Shown here: piece after piece, positions 1 through 8,543 of the stretch | How positions within the stretch are numbered: the first letter of the stretch is position 1 | How the letters are laid out: each line of letters starts with the position of its first letter | NCBI GenBank assembly: GCA_039028895.1 | Contig: JBCCHF010000035.1 | Location: forward strand, 10,432 to 74,431 | DNA: 64,000 nt | Source of the DNA: JAHDCJ01 sp039028895 | GTDB lineage: Bacteria > Bacteroidota > Bacteroidia > Chitinophagales > Saprospiraceae | Reading direction: 5' to 3' | Notes under the pieces: model-generated | The model's database searches: none | The model's input: the letters and a program-made list of their open reading frames with translations, nothing else | What the model was told of the DNA's origin: nothing | Program-made: the position numbers and the translations under genes

Positions 1-370
1 GTACAATGGCTGCTTCTTTAGCAATTGCTTCGTCGTCACCCAGGGCCAGATCCAGTAATACTTTTATAGAAGGGCCACCTTTCATATGAGACAACTGTTC
101 AAAGGCGAAGCCAGGAGAGATTTCCTTAATTTGGACTTCCCCAAGGATGATCTCCTTTAAAAATTGGGCTTTAACGCCTGCCGCACTTGTCGTTCCCGGC
201 AATACATTATAGATGAAGAAACTTAGAGAATCATCTCGATGCTCATGGTTATCGTCTTTGATTTGTGCAATCACTTCGCTGATCAAATCTGCGCCATCAA
301 TCGGCAGAGGATGCAGCCCCTGCGCTTCTCTATCAATAATTTGCTTTAGATACTCGTTGTATTTACTCAT
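1..370 (-). CDS. acnB: Aconitate hydratase B, N-terminal part (runs off the window)
   Basis: The minus strand reads from an ATG at 370 and is open to the window edge, giving about 123 residues. It starts MSKYNEYLKQIIDREAQGLH and contains a PLPIDG segment followed by a VLPGTTSAAGVKAQFL-type stretch and HMKGGPSIKVLLDLAL. This is the HEAT-like N-terminal domain of bifunctional aconitase 2/2-methylisocitrate dehydratase (citrate to isocitrate in the TCA cycle, cytosolic). The Fe-S catalytic domains lie outside the window. The family call rests on remembered resemblance to Bacteroidota AcnB. Confidence 0.85.
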   Translation of the reverse strand, partial: MSKYNEYLKQIIDREAQGLHPLPIDGADLISEVIAQIKDDNHEHRDDSLSFFIYNVLPGTTSAAGVKAQFLKEIILGEVQIKEISPGFAFEQLSHMKGGPSIKVLLDLALGDDEAIAKEAAIV

Positions 371-479
371 ATGAAGACCATTTCTCTAAAAATCGGTTAG
401 AACCGCGAAAATAAACAATTTATAGCTTTTTTATAAGGCTGACTTTGCTCAGTTGCCTGTATTTGAAGCACTTCAGTAC

Positions 480-689
480 TTATATTTCTTCTAAAACAAT
501 TAAATATTCTCTTGAAGACAGGAACCTTCTTCCTGCTTTCATCTTTTGGCTATGACTCATGCAGGAATTAAAGCTGAATGCCGATTCACTAAATTGATAA
601 GTACCTTTTAAGGCACCGATAAAGTAGATGGCACATTCATAAACAGAATGTTCGTCATCCGGGCAAGTGCCAACAGGATTGATATTCAA
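480..689 (-). CDS. Possible small protein, 69 aa
   Basis: A short TTG-started frame in the 614-base gap between acnB and the next gene. Its codon use resembles the neighbours and it carries three cysteines, but no signal peptide, membrane segment or known motif. Nothing that looks like a proper ribosome binding site precedes the TTG, and an in-frame stop lies just upstream. It may be a small unknown protein or a chance frame. I see nothing else convincing in 371-984. Confidence 0.25.
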   Translation of the reverse strand: MNINPVGTCPDDEHSVYECAIYFIGALKGTYQFSESAFSFNSCMSHSQKMKAGRRFLSSREYLIVLEEI

Positions 690-984
690 GCCTTTATTTA
701 TACTTTCAAAACCAATAACTCTTCCTCATGGCAGGAAAAGAGGCAAGCGATAAGTAAGGTTCCTACAATCTTTTTCATTTGGTTATCATCTTTTCAGTTA
801 AACAACCACACCTTATTAACATCACTTTGAGGTTTAAAGTTGACAAATTCAGTTTATGTGTTTTGTAAAGTTGGTCCTTAAGCGTATGGACTCAAAACCT
901 GGTCTGAAAATACCATGGACATGGCTTTTGCATGACTCGTCATATAGAAGTTATCGATCTCGATAAACAGCCAACAGATGAAGC

Positions 985-1596
985 TCAATCTGCTAAAGAT
1001 GAAAGATGTGACTTTTCTTTCACTTTAATGTTAAGACTATTGAGCGTGTTTAGGTCCAGCCATCTATAAGGCAGGTTATTGTCTTTTTGATATTGAATTA
1101 TGGTTTCTTTAAATGCGCCTTCAAAATTCGAACTCTCCTGTAGATTGACTGTGTATCCTTTTTTCTTCAACTGTTTGTTGATGACTTGAATTATTTTGTT
1201 ATCCACATCCTTGTCGCAAATGCCTTTGATGCGCTCGGAATATTTTGGTGTCTGATGATGGATGACCGTGTTTTGCCAACCGGCTCCTGTGTTATTCGGG
1301 CCTTGCAGAAAGACATATTTTTCTACGTCATAATCTTCATTTTGAATGTTAGCTTCATACGCCGCCCTGTTTTCTAGCTTAAACAAATTTTTTGTTTTCT
1401 TATCTACCTTGAAATACATGGTATCAATTTGACTATCTCCGGGTTCATTGTCTTCTAGTAGATGAAGCACTTCCATGTGCGGAATATATTCTCCTTCTAT
1501 TATCGAGGAACCAATGCATAATTCTTCGACGTGAATTACTGATTTGCAAGACATCAGTAAAACCGAAAAGAGTATTATCAGATTTAAGGTCTTCAT
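985..1596 (-). CDS. Lipoprotein with peptidoglycan-binding-like C-terminus
   Basis: 203 residues. The N-terminus MKTLNLIILFSVLLMSCKS is a lipoprotein signal with the cysteine at residue 17, so the protein is probably membrane-anchored in the envelope. Residues about 140-195 (VINKQLKKKGY..., a run ending LDLNTLNSL) follow the pattern of a PG_binding_1 helix bundle: leucine-rich helix, GY turn, then T..I..YQ and a final TL..L. The middle (residues 20-135) is not recognised. It is a single gene with its own spacing on both sides. Binding to peptidoglycan is inferred from this weak pattern only. Confidence 0.6.
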   Translation of the reverse strand: MKTLNLIILFSVLLMSCKSVIHVEELCIGSSIIEGEYIPHMEVLHLLEDNEPGDSQIDTMYFKVDKKTKNLFKLENRAAYEANIQNEDYDVEKYVFLQGPNNTGAGWQNTVIHHQTPKYSERIKGICDKDVDNKIIQVINKQLKKKGYTVNLQESSNFEGAFKETIIQYQKDNNLPYRWLDLNTLNSLNIKVKEKSHLSSLAD

Positions 1597-1669
1597 GAAT
1601 GAATACTTTTGATCTTTAACGATGTGCTAAAGGATAAGGGCATTTGGGAAACCGTAATCCCTGTGTCGA

Positions 1670-2296
1670 TTACAAAGGTTTACGTCCGGTAAATCTGACT
1701 ACCGAACCCTTTCCATTGTGGTAAATACCTTCTGTAAGTTGAACTTCTTTTTCGATCAACTCGATAATCTCATAACCTTCAAAATCAGTTTTCAATTCTT
1801 CTACTGAGAATAGCGAGTCCAGGTTCCTGGGTCCTCCAACCTTTTCATTGGCCTTGCGATATTTTAAGTGGTTTTTTCCAAATGCTTCAAAAATTATGGT
1901 GCCGCCTTTTTTTAGATAAGTGCTGAGTAGTTTGTGATAGTCTGACTTGACATCTGCGGGGAAGTGTGCATAAATAAGCACTATCGCATCAAATTGTTCG
2001 TCTTTATAATTCAAATTGGGGAGTTGTCCAACCTGATAATCAATGGTCACATTGTGCATTTGGGCAAACTGATGCGCTTTCCTTTTGCCTTCTATACTAA
2101 TGTCGAATGCAGAAACTGTCCAACCTTGCCTGGCGGCATAAATGCCATTCCGGCCTTCTCCTTCTGCACCGAACAAGATGGTTCCCGGTGCCAGTTTATC
2201 CAATTGCGCTTTAAGATAGTCATTGGGTTCGGTGCCGTAGGCGAATTCGCTTTTGGCATATCTTTCATTCCACTTTTTTTGCCAGTCAATAGCCAT
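1670..2296 (-). CDS. Class I SAM-dependent methyltransferase (TehB-like)
   Basis: 208 residues, no signal peptide, so cytosolic. It opens with WQKKWNERYAKSEFAYGTEP, the N-terminal signature of small methyltransferases of the TehB/thiopurine type. Motif I is modified to LFGAEGEGRNGIYAARQGW (around residues 41-59), followed by an acidic AFDIS for ribose binding and an FDAIVLIYAHFP strand. A GGTIIFEAFGKNH strand carries the post-motif region. The substrate cannot be read from the sequence; family members act on small molecules such as tellurite or thiols. It stands alone between two secreted proteins. Confidence 0.8.
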   Translation of the reverse strand: MAIDWQKKWNERYAKSEFAYGTEPNDYLKAQLDKLAPGTILFGAEGEGRNGIYAARQGWTVSAFDISIEGKRKAHQFAQMHNVTIDYQVGQLPNLNYKDEQFDAIVLIYAHFPADVKSDYHKLLSTYLKKGGTIIFEAFGKNHLKYRKANEKVGGPRNLDSLFSVEELKTDFEGYEIIELIEKEVQLTEGIYHNGKGSVVRFTGRKPL

Positions 2297-2386
2297 TTTG
2301 ATTTAGTTTTGGTCTGCAAAATTTGATTTTGATGTATTTCCCAAAATAGCAAATGTCTTCTTTATTTGATTTCTCTTTTTTATATT

Positions 2387-2893
2387 TTAGAATTCCCCAA
2401 CAGACAGGTTTTTCAGAAGCGGATTATGGATAACATCAATGCTGGTCAACAGATTTCCGCCAATGTTAAGATGTTCCAATAGATTTAAATTACTTATATC
2501 AATGGTGTTAAGGGCATTTCCGCCAAGGATAATATTAACAAGCATTGTGTTTTGGCTAAGATCAATGCCCGCAATCTGGTTAAATGACAAATCCAAATAA
2601 TGTAACTGACTTATAGCACTGACATCTGCTGTCGCCAGGTTATTACCAGATGCAAATAGCGAATCGAGATTGATGAATACTTCGATTCCTGTCAGATCCG
2701 ATATACCAAGTGCTTCAAGGTGCAAAGAGGTGACTGGCAAGGCGTCAGTATTGAGAATATTGCCGTTTAATCCATTATTGTCAATGCCTGCGTTGATAAG
2801 GGCTTGTTCAAATGCCTGATCAGGTACAAGTGTTGTTTGAGCAGAAAGAAAAGTGCCCAAAAGCATGAGCATAAGTAAGCAATTACATTTCAT
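2387..2893 (-). CDS. Secreted leucine-rich-repeat protein (short)
   Basis: 168 residues with a signal peptide ending FLSAQ. Residues 24-55 form the usual cap of Bacteroidota internalin-like proteins (VPDQAFEQALINAGID). After that come about five LRR units with L.SL..SGN.L...D.S pattern (LDLSFNQIAGIDLS, LNIGGNLLTSIDV). It stops right after one last LRR start (LLKNLSVGEF) and has no C-terminal sorting domain, whereas most relatives are longer and carry one. It could therefore be a truncated or minimal version. The role is probably protein-protein binding outside the cell. Confidence 0.7.
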   Translation of the reverse strand: MKCNCLLMLMLLGTFLSAQTTLVPDQAFEQALINAGIDNNGLNGNILNTDALPVTSLHLEALGISDLTGIEVFINLDSLFASGNNLATADVSAISQLHYLDLSFNQIAGIDLSQNTMLVNIILGGNALNTIDISNLNLLEHLNIGGNLLTSIDVIHNPLLKNLSVGEF

Positions 2894-3002
2894 GATAAAT
2901 GAGGTTTTATCATGAATAGAGTCAAAGCTAGTTAGGTCATCAATTTTTTTGAATTAATCCTGAACATCGTTTTCGAAATGCCTTAATCAAAATTAAATTT
3001 GC

Positions 3003-3040
3003 TGCGTTTGTCTCAGAAAACAAAATCCATACAAGCTCTT
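3003..3040 (+). repeat. 38-bp dispersed repeat, copy 1
   Basis: Starts TGCGTTTGTCTCAGAAAACA and ends ACAAGCTCTT. A second copy lies inverted at 23111-23148 with 35 of 38 positions identical. This copy sits 17 bases beyond the stop of the minus-strand hydrolase gene. It could be the end of a lost insertion sequence or a small non-autonomous element; no transposase accompanies either copy. Confidence 0.6.
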
Positions 3041-3056
3041 AATCCCGCAGTATTGT

Positions 3057-4523
3057 CTATTTGTTTGTGATAGTAGATTTTATTGTTTCAACCCAAAGTT
3101 GATACCCCATTTCATTTAAGTGCGTACCATCAGAAGTGAGAAGGGGCTGTATTAAACCATCAACACCAACAAATTTTTCAAACAAGTTTATCAATTGGTA
3201 ATCGGCATCTTTTTCATGCATGCTGATTATGGCATTTACTGTATTAATATTATCCGCCATATAACCTTCGGAGGTAGGCAGTATTGTTTGTAAATAGATT
3301 TTTGTATCAGGCGATCCTGCATGAATAAGCTCAGTGATTTTAATGATATTATCGGCCACGTATTCGGGAGAGGGTATTTCTTTTTGATAGTATAAATTGA
3401 ATAAATCATTAATGCCAATTAACAAAAAAACGGTTTTAGGTTTATAGTAAATTAATTCGTCAAGCCGTTTAAGAACGCCATCTGTCACATCTCCTGCAAT
3501 GCCACGATTATGTACGTTCTCTAAACCTAATTTTTCACCCCAGTTTTTTCCTTGCTCGGTGATACTATTTCCAATAAATACGATGTCGCCGAAATCTAAA
3601 GGCGACTTTTTAAATGCTTCAATTCTTTGATTGTAATGGATCTTAGTCCAATCACCATGATACTGAATGCTTGTCGATTTAGATGGATACAGCTGGTCGA
3701 GGAAGGATACTTCGATGAATGAGCTTTGAAACTGAACTGGCATACTTTGACCAGGAAGTAATTCTACAAAATTTCCTTTGTCATTTTTTATCCAAACCGC
3801 TAAGTTTTTTGACGGATTAAAAACAGAACCGTTTGAATATGATAAATTCTTGATGGCTGTTAAATAATCGACTATTTCAATAGTTTGGGCATACCAGATA
3901 TCTTTATTATTCCCTAGTAAATTGCAAATAGAATCCGCCAATGTCCAATTGTTATCAAACTCATAACTATGGCCCCATATATTTAGCAATTGCATTTCAT
4001 CAGGTTCATTATATATGAAATAAGAACCAAAATTCAGGGCGTCAAAAATATGACAGGTCGGATGGAGTGTTAAAAAATTTGATGCGGGTAAATCAAAGCT
4101 CCGAGTGGCTGAAGTCGTTCGAGCATATTTTATCTTCAACACGTTCAAGGTCTTTAAGGTCTGATCGTCATAGGCTCCAAAAGGATAAGCCAAGCCTTGT
4201 ACCTGATCATGATCTGTCTGTTTTATCAATTGGTTAAGCCTATCAATATCGGGGGCTATTTCCATCCTGATAAATGAATCTACCCGATTATTTAATCCAG
4301 CATGATTTACACCGTGACTTGAAATTTCATGACCACGATAAATAGTGCTTACCTCGGTTTCACTCACAAAGTGTGTATCGTAGCCTAATTCTGAACTTAA
4401 CCATTCCGCTTTTTTGCCTAATCTGCCTGAATTTAAATGAAAGGTCCCAGTTATGTTTGCCATATTTAGCTTTTCCAATAAAACCCTGTCGTGCTGAGGG
4501 CCGTCATCAAAGCTCATTATCAA
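3057..4523 (-). CDS. Polysaccharide deacetylase (CE4) plus SGNH/GDSL hydrolase, two-domain enzyme
   Basis: 488 residues from a TTG at 4523. The N-terminal NodB-like domain begins at once with MSFDDGP (metal-binding DD) and has a SSHGVNH motif with the paired histidines, so it should remove acetyl groups from a polysaccharide. After a linker, residues about 310-488 form an SGNH hydrolase: IGNSITEQG (block I), GIAGD (block II), IGINDL (block III) and SDGTHLNEMG with the catalytic D..H. The frame lacks a signal peptide although both domains are normally exported. It is open upstream to an A8 tract inside the end of the preceding esterase gene, so the real protein may be a frameshift fusion with it; otherwise it starts at TTG 4523. 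Confidence 0.75.
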   Translation of the reverse strand: MIMSFDDGPQHDRVLLEKLNMANITGTFHLNSGRLGKKAEWLSSELGYDTHFVSETEVSTIYRGHEISSHGVNHAGLNNRVDSFIRMEIAPDIDRLNQLIKQTDHDQVQGLAYPFGAYDDQTLKTLNVLKIKYARTTSATRSFDLPASNFLTLHPTCHIFDALNFGSYFIYNEPDEMQLLNIWGHSYEFDNNWTLADSICNLLGNNKDIWYAQTIEIVDYLTAIKNLSYSNGSVFNPSKNLAVWIKNDKGNFVELLPGQSMPVQFQSSFIEVSFLDQLYPSKSTSIQYHGDWTKIHYNQRIEAFKKSPLDFGDIVFIGNSITEQGKNWGEKLGLENVHNRGIAGDVTDGVLKRLDELIYYKPKTVFLLIGINDLFNLYYQKEIPSPEYVADNIIKITELIHAGSPDTKIYLQTILPTSEGYMADNINTVNAIISMHEKDADYQLINLFEKFVGVDGLIQPLLTSDGTHLNEMGYQLWVETIKSTITNK

Positions 4524-4567
4524 AGCTTTTAGTTTGCCATTAGGGAAGCTAAAGTTTTTAGTGTTAA

Positions 4568-4582
4568 TCAGTTTTTTTTACT
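4568..4582 (-). other. A8 slippery tract directly before a stop codon
   Basis: On the minus strand the esterase gene ends AGT AAA AAA AAC TGA. It contains the heptamer A AAA AAC immediately followed by the stop. A -1 slip, or polymerase slippage on the A8 run, would put translation into the frame of the downstream deacetylase/SGNH gene, which is open from here through its domain start. A sequencing or mutational indel would look the same. Confidence 0.45.
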
Positions 4583-5524
4583 AAAAGTTGCCTTTGTCAA
4601 CATAAACTCCAAAGGGATATTTAGTCTTTTACTCCAGGCATTTTCACTATGATTCTCTCCGGGGAAATATCTGGTAAGCCAAGTGCTTTCGTTGAAGCCC
4701 TTTTCAATCATTAATTGATCTACTTTCTTCTGGATATCAGGATATAATTGATCCAGGGTTTCATCTCCACAATCGAAATATATTTTATTTTTTGAAGCAC
4801 TGGGAAGGTGCTTGTCCAGGTACTCGATAAATGCTTCAGGCATTGGGTTGTTGTCGAGTGTAAATGTACCTGGCCAATGTGTTGATAAGCAAGCAGCACC
4901 TCCAAAAATATTTGGGTACTCGCAAATGGCATACATAGAAATTAAGCCGCCCATACTGCTACCCACAACATAGGTATTTGCTTTATCCGTATAAACGGAA
5001 TACGTCTTGTCAATATAAGGTTTCAACTCATTGACAATAAATTTAAGATAGTTATCTGACTGGGGTTTGAATGAATTCTTTAGTGGAACATGAGACTGCT
5101 TGAGTTGTGCAGTTACAGTGTCTTTCTCAGTTTTGGACAAAGATTCAAAGGGCTTCTCAGGAAAATAATCTGCGTGTCTTGTGCTGCCACCATTCCAAAT
5201 ACCGACCACAATAAATTCTTCAATGATATCAGATTTAAACAAATCAGCAGCTACATCATCTACATTCCATGCCTGTTTATTCCAGGAGCTTTCCGGGTCG
5301 AACAGCATTTGTCCGTCATGCATGTATAAAACTTTATATTGACTCGATCCAGAATAGCCATCAGGAAGCCAAATATCAATATTTCTAGCGGTAATATACG
5401 TTGACTGAAAATTCTCAATACGTTCAATTTTACCTTCTACTACTTTAGGGAGTTGGTTTTGCGCCATTGCGAAAAGGGGAAAAGAAAAAATTAAGATAAG
5501 GCTTGCTATTGTTTTCATTTTCAA
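4568..5524 (-). CDS. Secreted alpha/beta-hydrolase esterase (CE1 / enterochelin-esterase-like)
   Basis: 318 residues with signal peptide MKMKTIASLILIFSFPLFAM. The fold matches the putative esterase family: IWLPDGY, MHDGQMLFDP, then the nucleophile elbow VVGSSMGGLISMY (about residue 190) and the late histidine in ENHSENAW. Substrates in the family are acyl esters such as acetyl or feruloyl groups on polysaccharides and siderophore esters. It is the middle gene of a run of three secreted hydrolases read in the same direction, 20 bases after the lipoprotein hydrolase. It ends in the A8 tract that may join it to the next gene. Confidence 0.8.
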   Translation of the reverse strand: MKMKTIASLILIFSFPLFAMAQNQLPKVVEGKIERIENFQSTYITARNIDIWLPDGYSGSSQYKVLYMHDGQMLFDPESSWNKQAWNVDDVAADLFKSDIIEEFIVVGIWNGGSTRHADYFPEKPFESLSKTEKDTVTAQLKQSHVPLKNSFKPQSDNYLKFIVNELKPYIDKTYSVYTDKANTYVVGSSMGGLISMYAICEYPNIFGGAACLSTHWPGTFTLDNNPMPEAFIEYLDKHLPSASKNKIYFDCGDETLDQLYPDIQKKVDQLMIEKGFNESTWLTRYFPGENHSENAWSKRLNIPLEFMLTKATFSKKN

Positions 5525-5544
5525 GGTTTAGTAATCAGAGAAAA

Positions 5545-6453
5545 TTATTTCGCCGCTGTTTTGTATTTAAAAATGAAGCTTGTGATCAAATCGCGATTAA
5601 CACTTGCGTTTTCATTCGAAAGTTCATTCCAAAGGCTCAGATGGGTATGGTCATAAAGGCTGATGACTTGGAATTCTTTATTCCCGTTTTTCAGAATTTC
5701 TGACTCAAATTTTCCATTGTAAACATAAGTTTGTCCTTCGTTAATTAGTAAAATTGGGAGGGTTAAATTTTCTGCATACGAAACAGGCGAAGCTTCTAAA
5801 TGTGCTTCATGCGATTCACCAAATACAGGGTTGATATGATTGGTAACATAATTGGAGTCGATTTCTGCTAATAATTTCTTGTATAAAGGTATATCGTAAC
5901 CTCCCGCCACCGGAATAATACCTTTAATGACTTCAGTCTTCAAGCCCAAGGCCTCGAGGTACTTTTTATCTGATGCCAGCAACGCGCTGAGGTGGGCGCC
6001 ACAGGAGTAACCCCCTACAAAAATATTATTGTTATCATAGTTGTGCTGGTCTTCATTTTTATAGATCCACTCAAAAGCCTTTGCTACATCTTTGATATGC
6101 TCAGGGTGTTGAATGCCTGTTTCTCTTTTTGGCCGTCCGTCGAGCAGGGCAGGACTTAACCTATGCCCAACAGCAATTACGACTATTCCCTTTTTTGCAA
6201 TTTTTCTGCAAAAATCCATTTGTTGATGCCTGTCTACATAGGCCCATGCTCCTCCACCGAGCCACATTAGCACCGGGGGCTTTTCTACACCTGCCGGTAA
6301 CACAATATTGACCTTGGTGTATATGGAATCCGCTGTTCCGTTGTTGTAGTAGCTAATGTCTGAGATTTCTTCAAGTTTGAATTCATTGGTTTGAGCGCAT
6401 GCGAGTGTAAGCACTGAAACTGCGATTAATACGGTGGATATTTTTAGTTTCAT
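5545..6453 (-). CDS. Alpha/beta-hydrolase lipoprotein (esterase/lipase family)
   Basis: 302 residues. The signal ends VLTLACAQ, a lipobox, so the enzyme is membrane-anchored. It has the oxyanion-hole strand MWLGGGAWAYVD and the nucleophile motif VGGYSCGAHLSALL (Ser near residue 149), with an LPILLINEG strand and DHTHLS supplying the late histidine. This is the pattern of the BD-FAE/HSL-like esterases. It is first in a three-gene run with a CE1-like esterase and a deacetylase/SGNH protein, which suggests joint removal of ester or acetyl groups from an external substrate. Confidence 0.75.
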   Translation of the reverse strand: MKLKISTVLIAVSVLTLACAQTNEFKLEEISDISYYNNGTADSIYTKVNIVLPAGVEKPPVLMWLGGGAWAYVDRHQQMDFCRKIAKKGIVVIAVGHRLSPALLDGRPKRETGIQHPEHIKDVAKAFEWIYKNEDQHNYDNNNIFVGGYSCGAHLSALLASDKKYLEALGLKTEVIKGIIPVAGGYDIPLYKKLLAEIDSNYVTNHINPVFGESHEAHLEASPVSYAENLTLPILLINEGQTYVYNGKFESEILKNGNKEFQVISLYDHTHLSLWNELSNENASVNRDLITSFIFKYKTAAK

Positions 6454-6640
6454 AATTGATGTTTATTAAAATTGATAGACCCGACTATGGGTAAACGAAA
6501 CACTGCTAATTCTCCATTAGAAATGATTCCATTTGGTTAGATTAGATCATTATTATAAAAAATAGCGTCATAAATATTATCAGGTAATCGATGGTTTGCT
6601 TTTTTCTATCAGAAAAGAACCAATGCGCTCTTTGGGTCAA

Positions 6641-6763
6641 TTAAGGATTAGACACCTTTAATCTTTTTTTCAGGACGCCATTAATATACCTCATTATTTT
6701 TATCAACATGAATGCACCGATTACCCAAATAATAGTTACAATTATTTTCTCTTGAATGCCCAT
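6641..6763 (-). CDS. Possible small single-span membrane protein, 40 aa
   Basis: An ATG at 6763 opens MGIQEKIIVTIIWVIGAFML followed by a basic tail (RYINGVLKKRLK), ending at a TAA at 6641. It has one clear hydrophobic segment (residues 7-23) and a positive cytoplasmic end. It lies in an otherwise empty 365-base gap between two minus-strand lipoprotein genes. It is too short for statistical support, and a hydrophobic frame can arise by chance in AT-rich DNA. The rest of 6454-6818 shows nothing I can name. Confidence 0.35.
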   Translation of the reverse strand: MGIQEKIIVTIIWVIGAFMLIKIMRYINGVLKKRLKVSNP

Positions 6764-6818
6764 TTTACACGTTTAGGAGATTCTTTGAAGTACTAAATCA
6801 ACACTTTTTTGGTCGGCA

Positions 6819-7904
6819 CTATTTGCCAGGTTCAAATTTTTCAAAGCTGTTCCCCGTTAGTTTGTAAACCCCGTCATTCCTTGTTCCCAACCAAATTGTA
6901 CCGTTTTTATCTTCGTAAATTGAAACCAACAAAACACGCTCTTTCCCGTTGTGGATTTCCTGGTTTGAAAGCGTGATCCCATTATATCTCCAAATTCCAC
7001 CCCGATAAGTTGTCATCCATAAATTACCTTTTTGATCGGTGGTACCAGAATTGAAATAAAGAATTTTATCTTTTACCACGTCTCCAGGCAGGTTCACAGC
7101 CTTCACTTTTTCATATCCTTTGGGTAGATTCGGATTGATTTTGTACTTACTATAAAAGTTACTTAGCCACATATAACCGTCTTTGTCCTGGATCATTGAA
7201 CGTACACCAGGTACTCTGCCATCGGGAAGGGTCGAGAGTTCTTTCTCGCCAATCCATAAAAACGAGTTCCCATCATAGCGAAATGCGCCTGCATTTTCGG
7301 TGCCGAACCAGATATTTCCATTTTTGTCTTTGTCAATTCCATAAACAGAATAAGGATTAAAGGCCATTTCTTTAAGCGTAATATTTACGCCAAGTTTTAA
7401 CAATAATGAATCTTGCTTTGGCAGCTTTAAATCGTGAAGCCGCTCCCCGTCAAAACGATATAAATAGTCGCCAATGCCATTAAACCATAGGTCCGTTGAG
7501 TTATTCTCCCAGGTGCTTTTCGACGTGTTCAGGACCTCTAGGGTGATTAATTCAGAACCGTTAAATTTGCTCACTCCTACAGGGGTTTCTATGAAAATAT
7601 TTCCTTTATGGTCTTCTTGAATTCCTCGTATGGTATTATCCAGCAATCCTTCGTTTGTAGTCATCAGTTTCAGGGCCATACCATCATATTGATAAACGCC
7701 TTTACCGTTACTTCCAAACCAGTAATTTCCTTTAGAATCATGGAAGATCGCCCATATATCATTATCAAGTACAGTGACGAGTTGACCGATTTCACTAGGC
7801 TTAGTTTCAACCTGTATAGATTCAGGTTTTACTTGTCCTTTACAACAAATAAAGTTAATGGAGACCAGCGTAATTATTATTGCCTTTATTGAATTTATGT
7901 TCAT
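6819..7904 (-). CDS. Propeller lipoprotein with two-component-regulator (Reg_prop) repeats
   Basis: 361 residues with a lipobox near residue 20 (NFICCKG). At least six repeats follow the Reg_prop pattern: DSKGNYWFGSNGKGVYQYDG, KNGNIWFGTENAGAFRYDG, QKGNLWMTTYRGGIWRYNG and KNGTIWLGTRNDGVYKL. Such repeats fold into a beta-propeller and usually form the sensor of hybrid two-component systems. Here the propeller stands alone as a lipoprotein without kinase domains. Its ligand is unknown. It is a single gene. Confidence 0.8.
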   Translation of the reverse strand: MNINSIKAIIITLVSINFICCKGQVKPESIQVETKPSEIGQLVTVLDNDIWAIFHDSKGNYWFGSNGKGVYQYDGMALKLMTTNEGLLDNTIRGIQEDHKGNIFIETPVGVSKFNGSELITLEVLNTSKSTWENNSTDLWFNGIGDYLYRFDGERLHDLKLPKQDSLLLKLGVNITLKEMAFNPYSVYGIDKDKNGNIWFGTENAGAFRYDGNSFLWIGEKELSTLPDGRVPGVRSMIQDKDGYMWLSNFYSKYKINPNLPKGYEKVKAVNLPGDVVKDKILYFNSGTTDQKGNLWMTTYRGGIWRYNGITLSNQEIHNGKERVLLVSIYEDKNGTIWLGTRNDGVYKLTGNSFEKFEPGK

Positions 7905-8058
7905 GGCAGGTTTCTCTTTTACTGATTATGGCTGATATCTGGCAAAAGCCATATGTCAGTTGATAACTGTATTTCAGGTTGCCTATGTTTACTTCGTGCC
8001 AATTCCAGAAAATAATATTTTTCTATATTACTTTCTGCTCAAATTGGAAATTATCAAT

Positions 8059-8094
8059 AGAAGCTGTCTCAAAAATGTTTTTGAGACAGCTTCT
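8059..8094. repeat. Perfect 17-bp inverted repeat: two IS-type ends joined head to head
   Basis: The sequence AGAAGCTGTCTCAAAAA, two bases, then its exact reverse complement. Each arm equals the terminal inverted repeat of the MITEs at 41134 and 45817. It looks like an element that lost its whole interior. It lies 16 bases before the ATG of the plus-strand lipoprotein and could fold into a strong hairpin in that transcript. Confidence 0.8.
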
Positions 8095-8110
8095 TGTAAA
8101 ATCCCAGACT

Positions 8111-8515
8111 ATGAAAAAAGTATCAGTCATTTTCTTTTGGTGTTTAACCACAATGTTGATTATGACATGTGGCTCTTCAAGGTTTGTACCTTCAGAAGAT
8201 ATGACTAAGTTAGACCTTCAGATAAAAGATTACGTGATTAAGCCAGGTCAAAAACTTTATTACGCAGCAAAGGTCCATGCTTCGGTTGGTAGTGCTGTGT
8301 CAGTATCAGTGGCAGATAAAACGATTGTCAAAATCGGCGATGAAATTTTCGAATATGATAACCCCAAAAATGCAAAAATGCCTGGAGGAGACGCAGCAAC
8401 CGAATATTATATTTTTGAGGGCGTGAAAAAAGGAGCAACTACGATACAGATTGACGAAGTTTTCAGAGGGGAAATTGAAGCCTCACATTCTATCAAGATT
8501 AATGTTGTTGAATAG
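8111..8515 (+). CDS. Lipoprotein of unknown function, 134 aa
   Basis: The ATG at 8111 gives a lipoprotein signal (IMTCGSS, cysteine near residue 20). An upstream start in the same frame would run through the inverted repeat and hide the signal, so I reject it. The mature part has a beta-rich pattern (SVSVADKTIVKIG, GATTIQIDE, HSIKINVVE) like a single Ig-like or C2-type sandwich, but no family is recognised. It is one of few plus-strand genes in this part and has no operon partner. Confidence 0.7.
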   Translation: MKKVSVIFFWCLTTMLIMTCGSSRFVPSEDMTKLDLQIKDYVIKPGQKLYYAAKVHASVGSAVSVSVADKTIVKIGDEIFEYDNPKNAKMPGGDAATEYYIFEGVKKGATTIQIDEVFRGEIEASHSIKINVVE

Positions 8516-8543
8516 GCGAGGGGGTCGGTCTTTATATTTCATT

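Noticed and set aside
648..830. 60-codon plus-strand frame near the left end
   Set aside because: Unlikely amino-acid composition and overlap with another doubtful frame; no supporting signal.
1964..2326. Plus-strand frame opposite the methyltransferase
   Set aside because: No motif or signal, and the minus-strand frame has full methyltransferase motifs; it is an antisense shadow.
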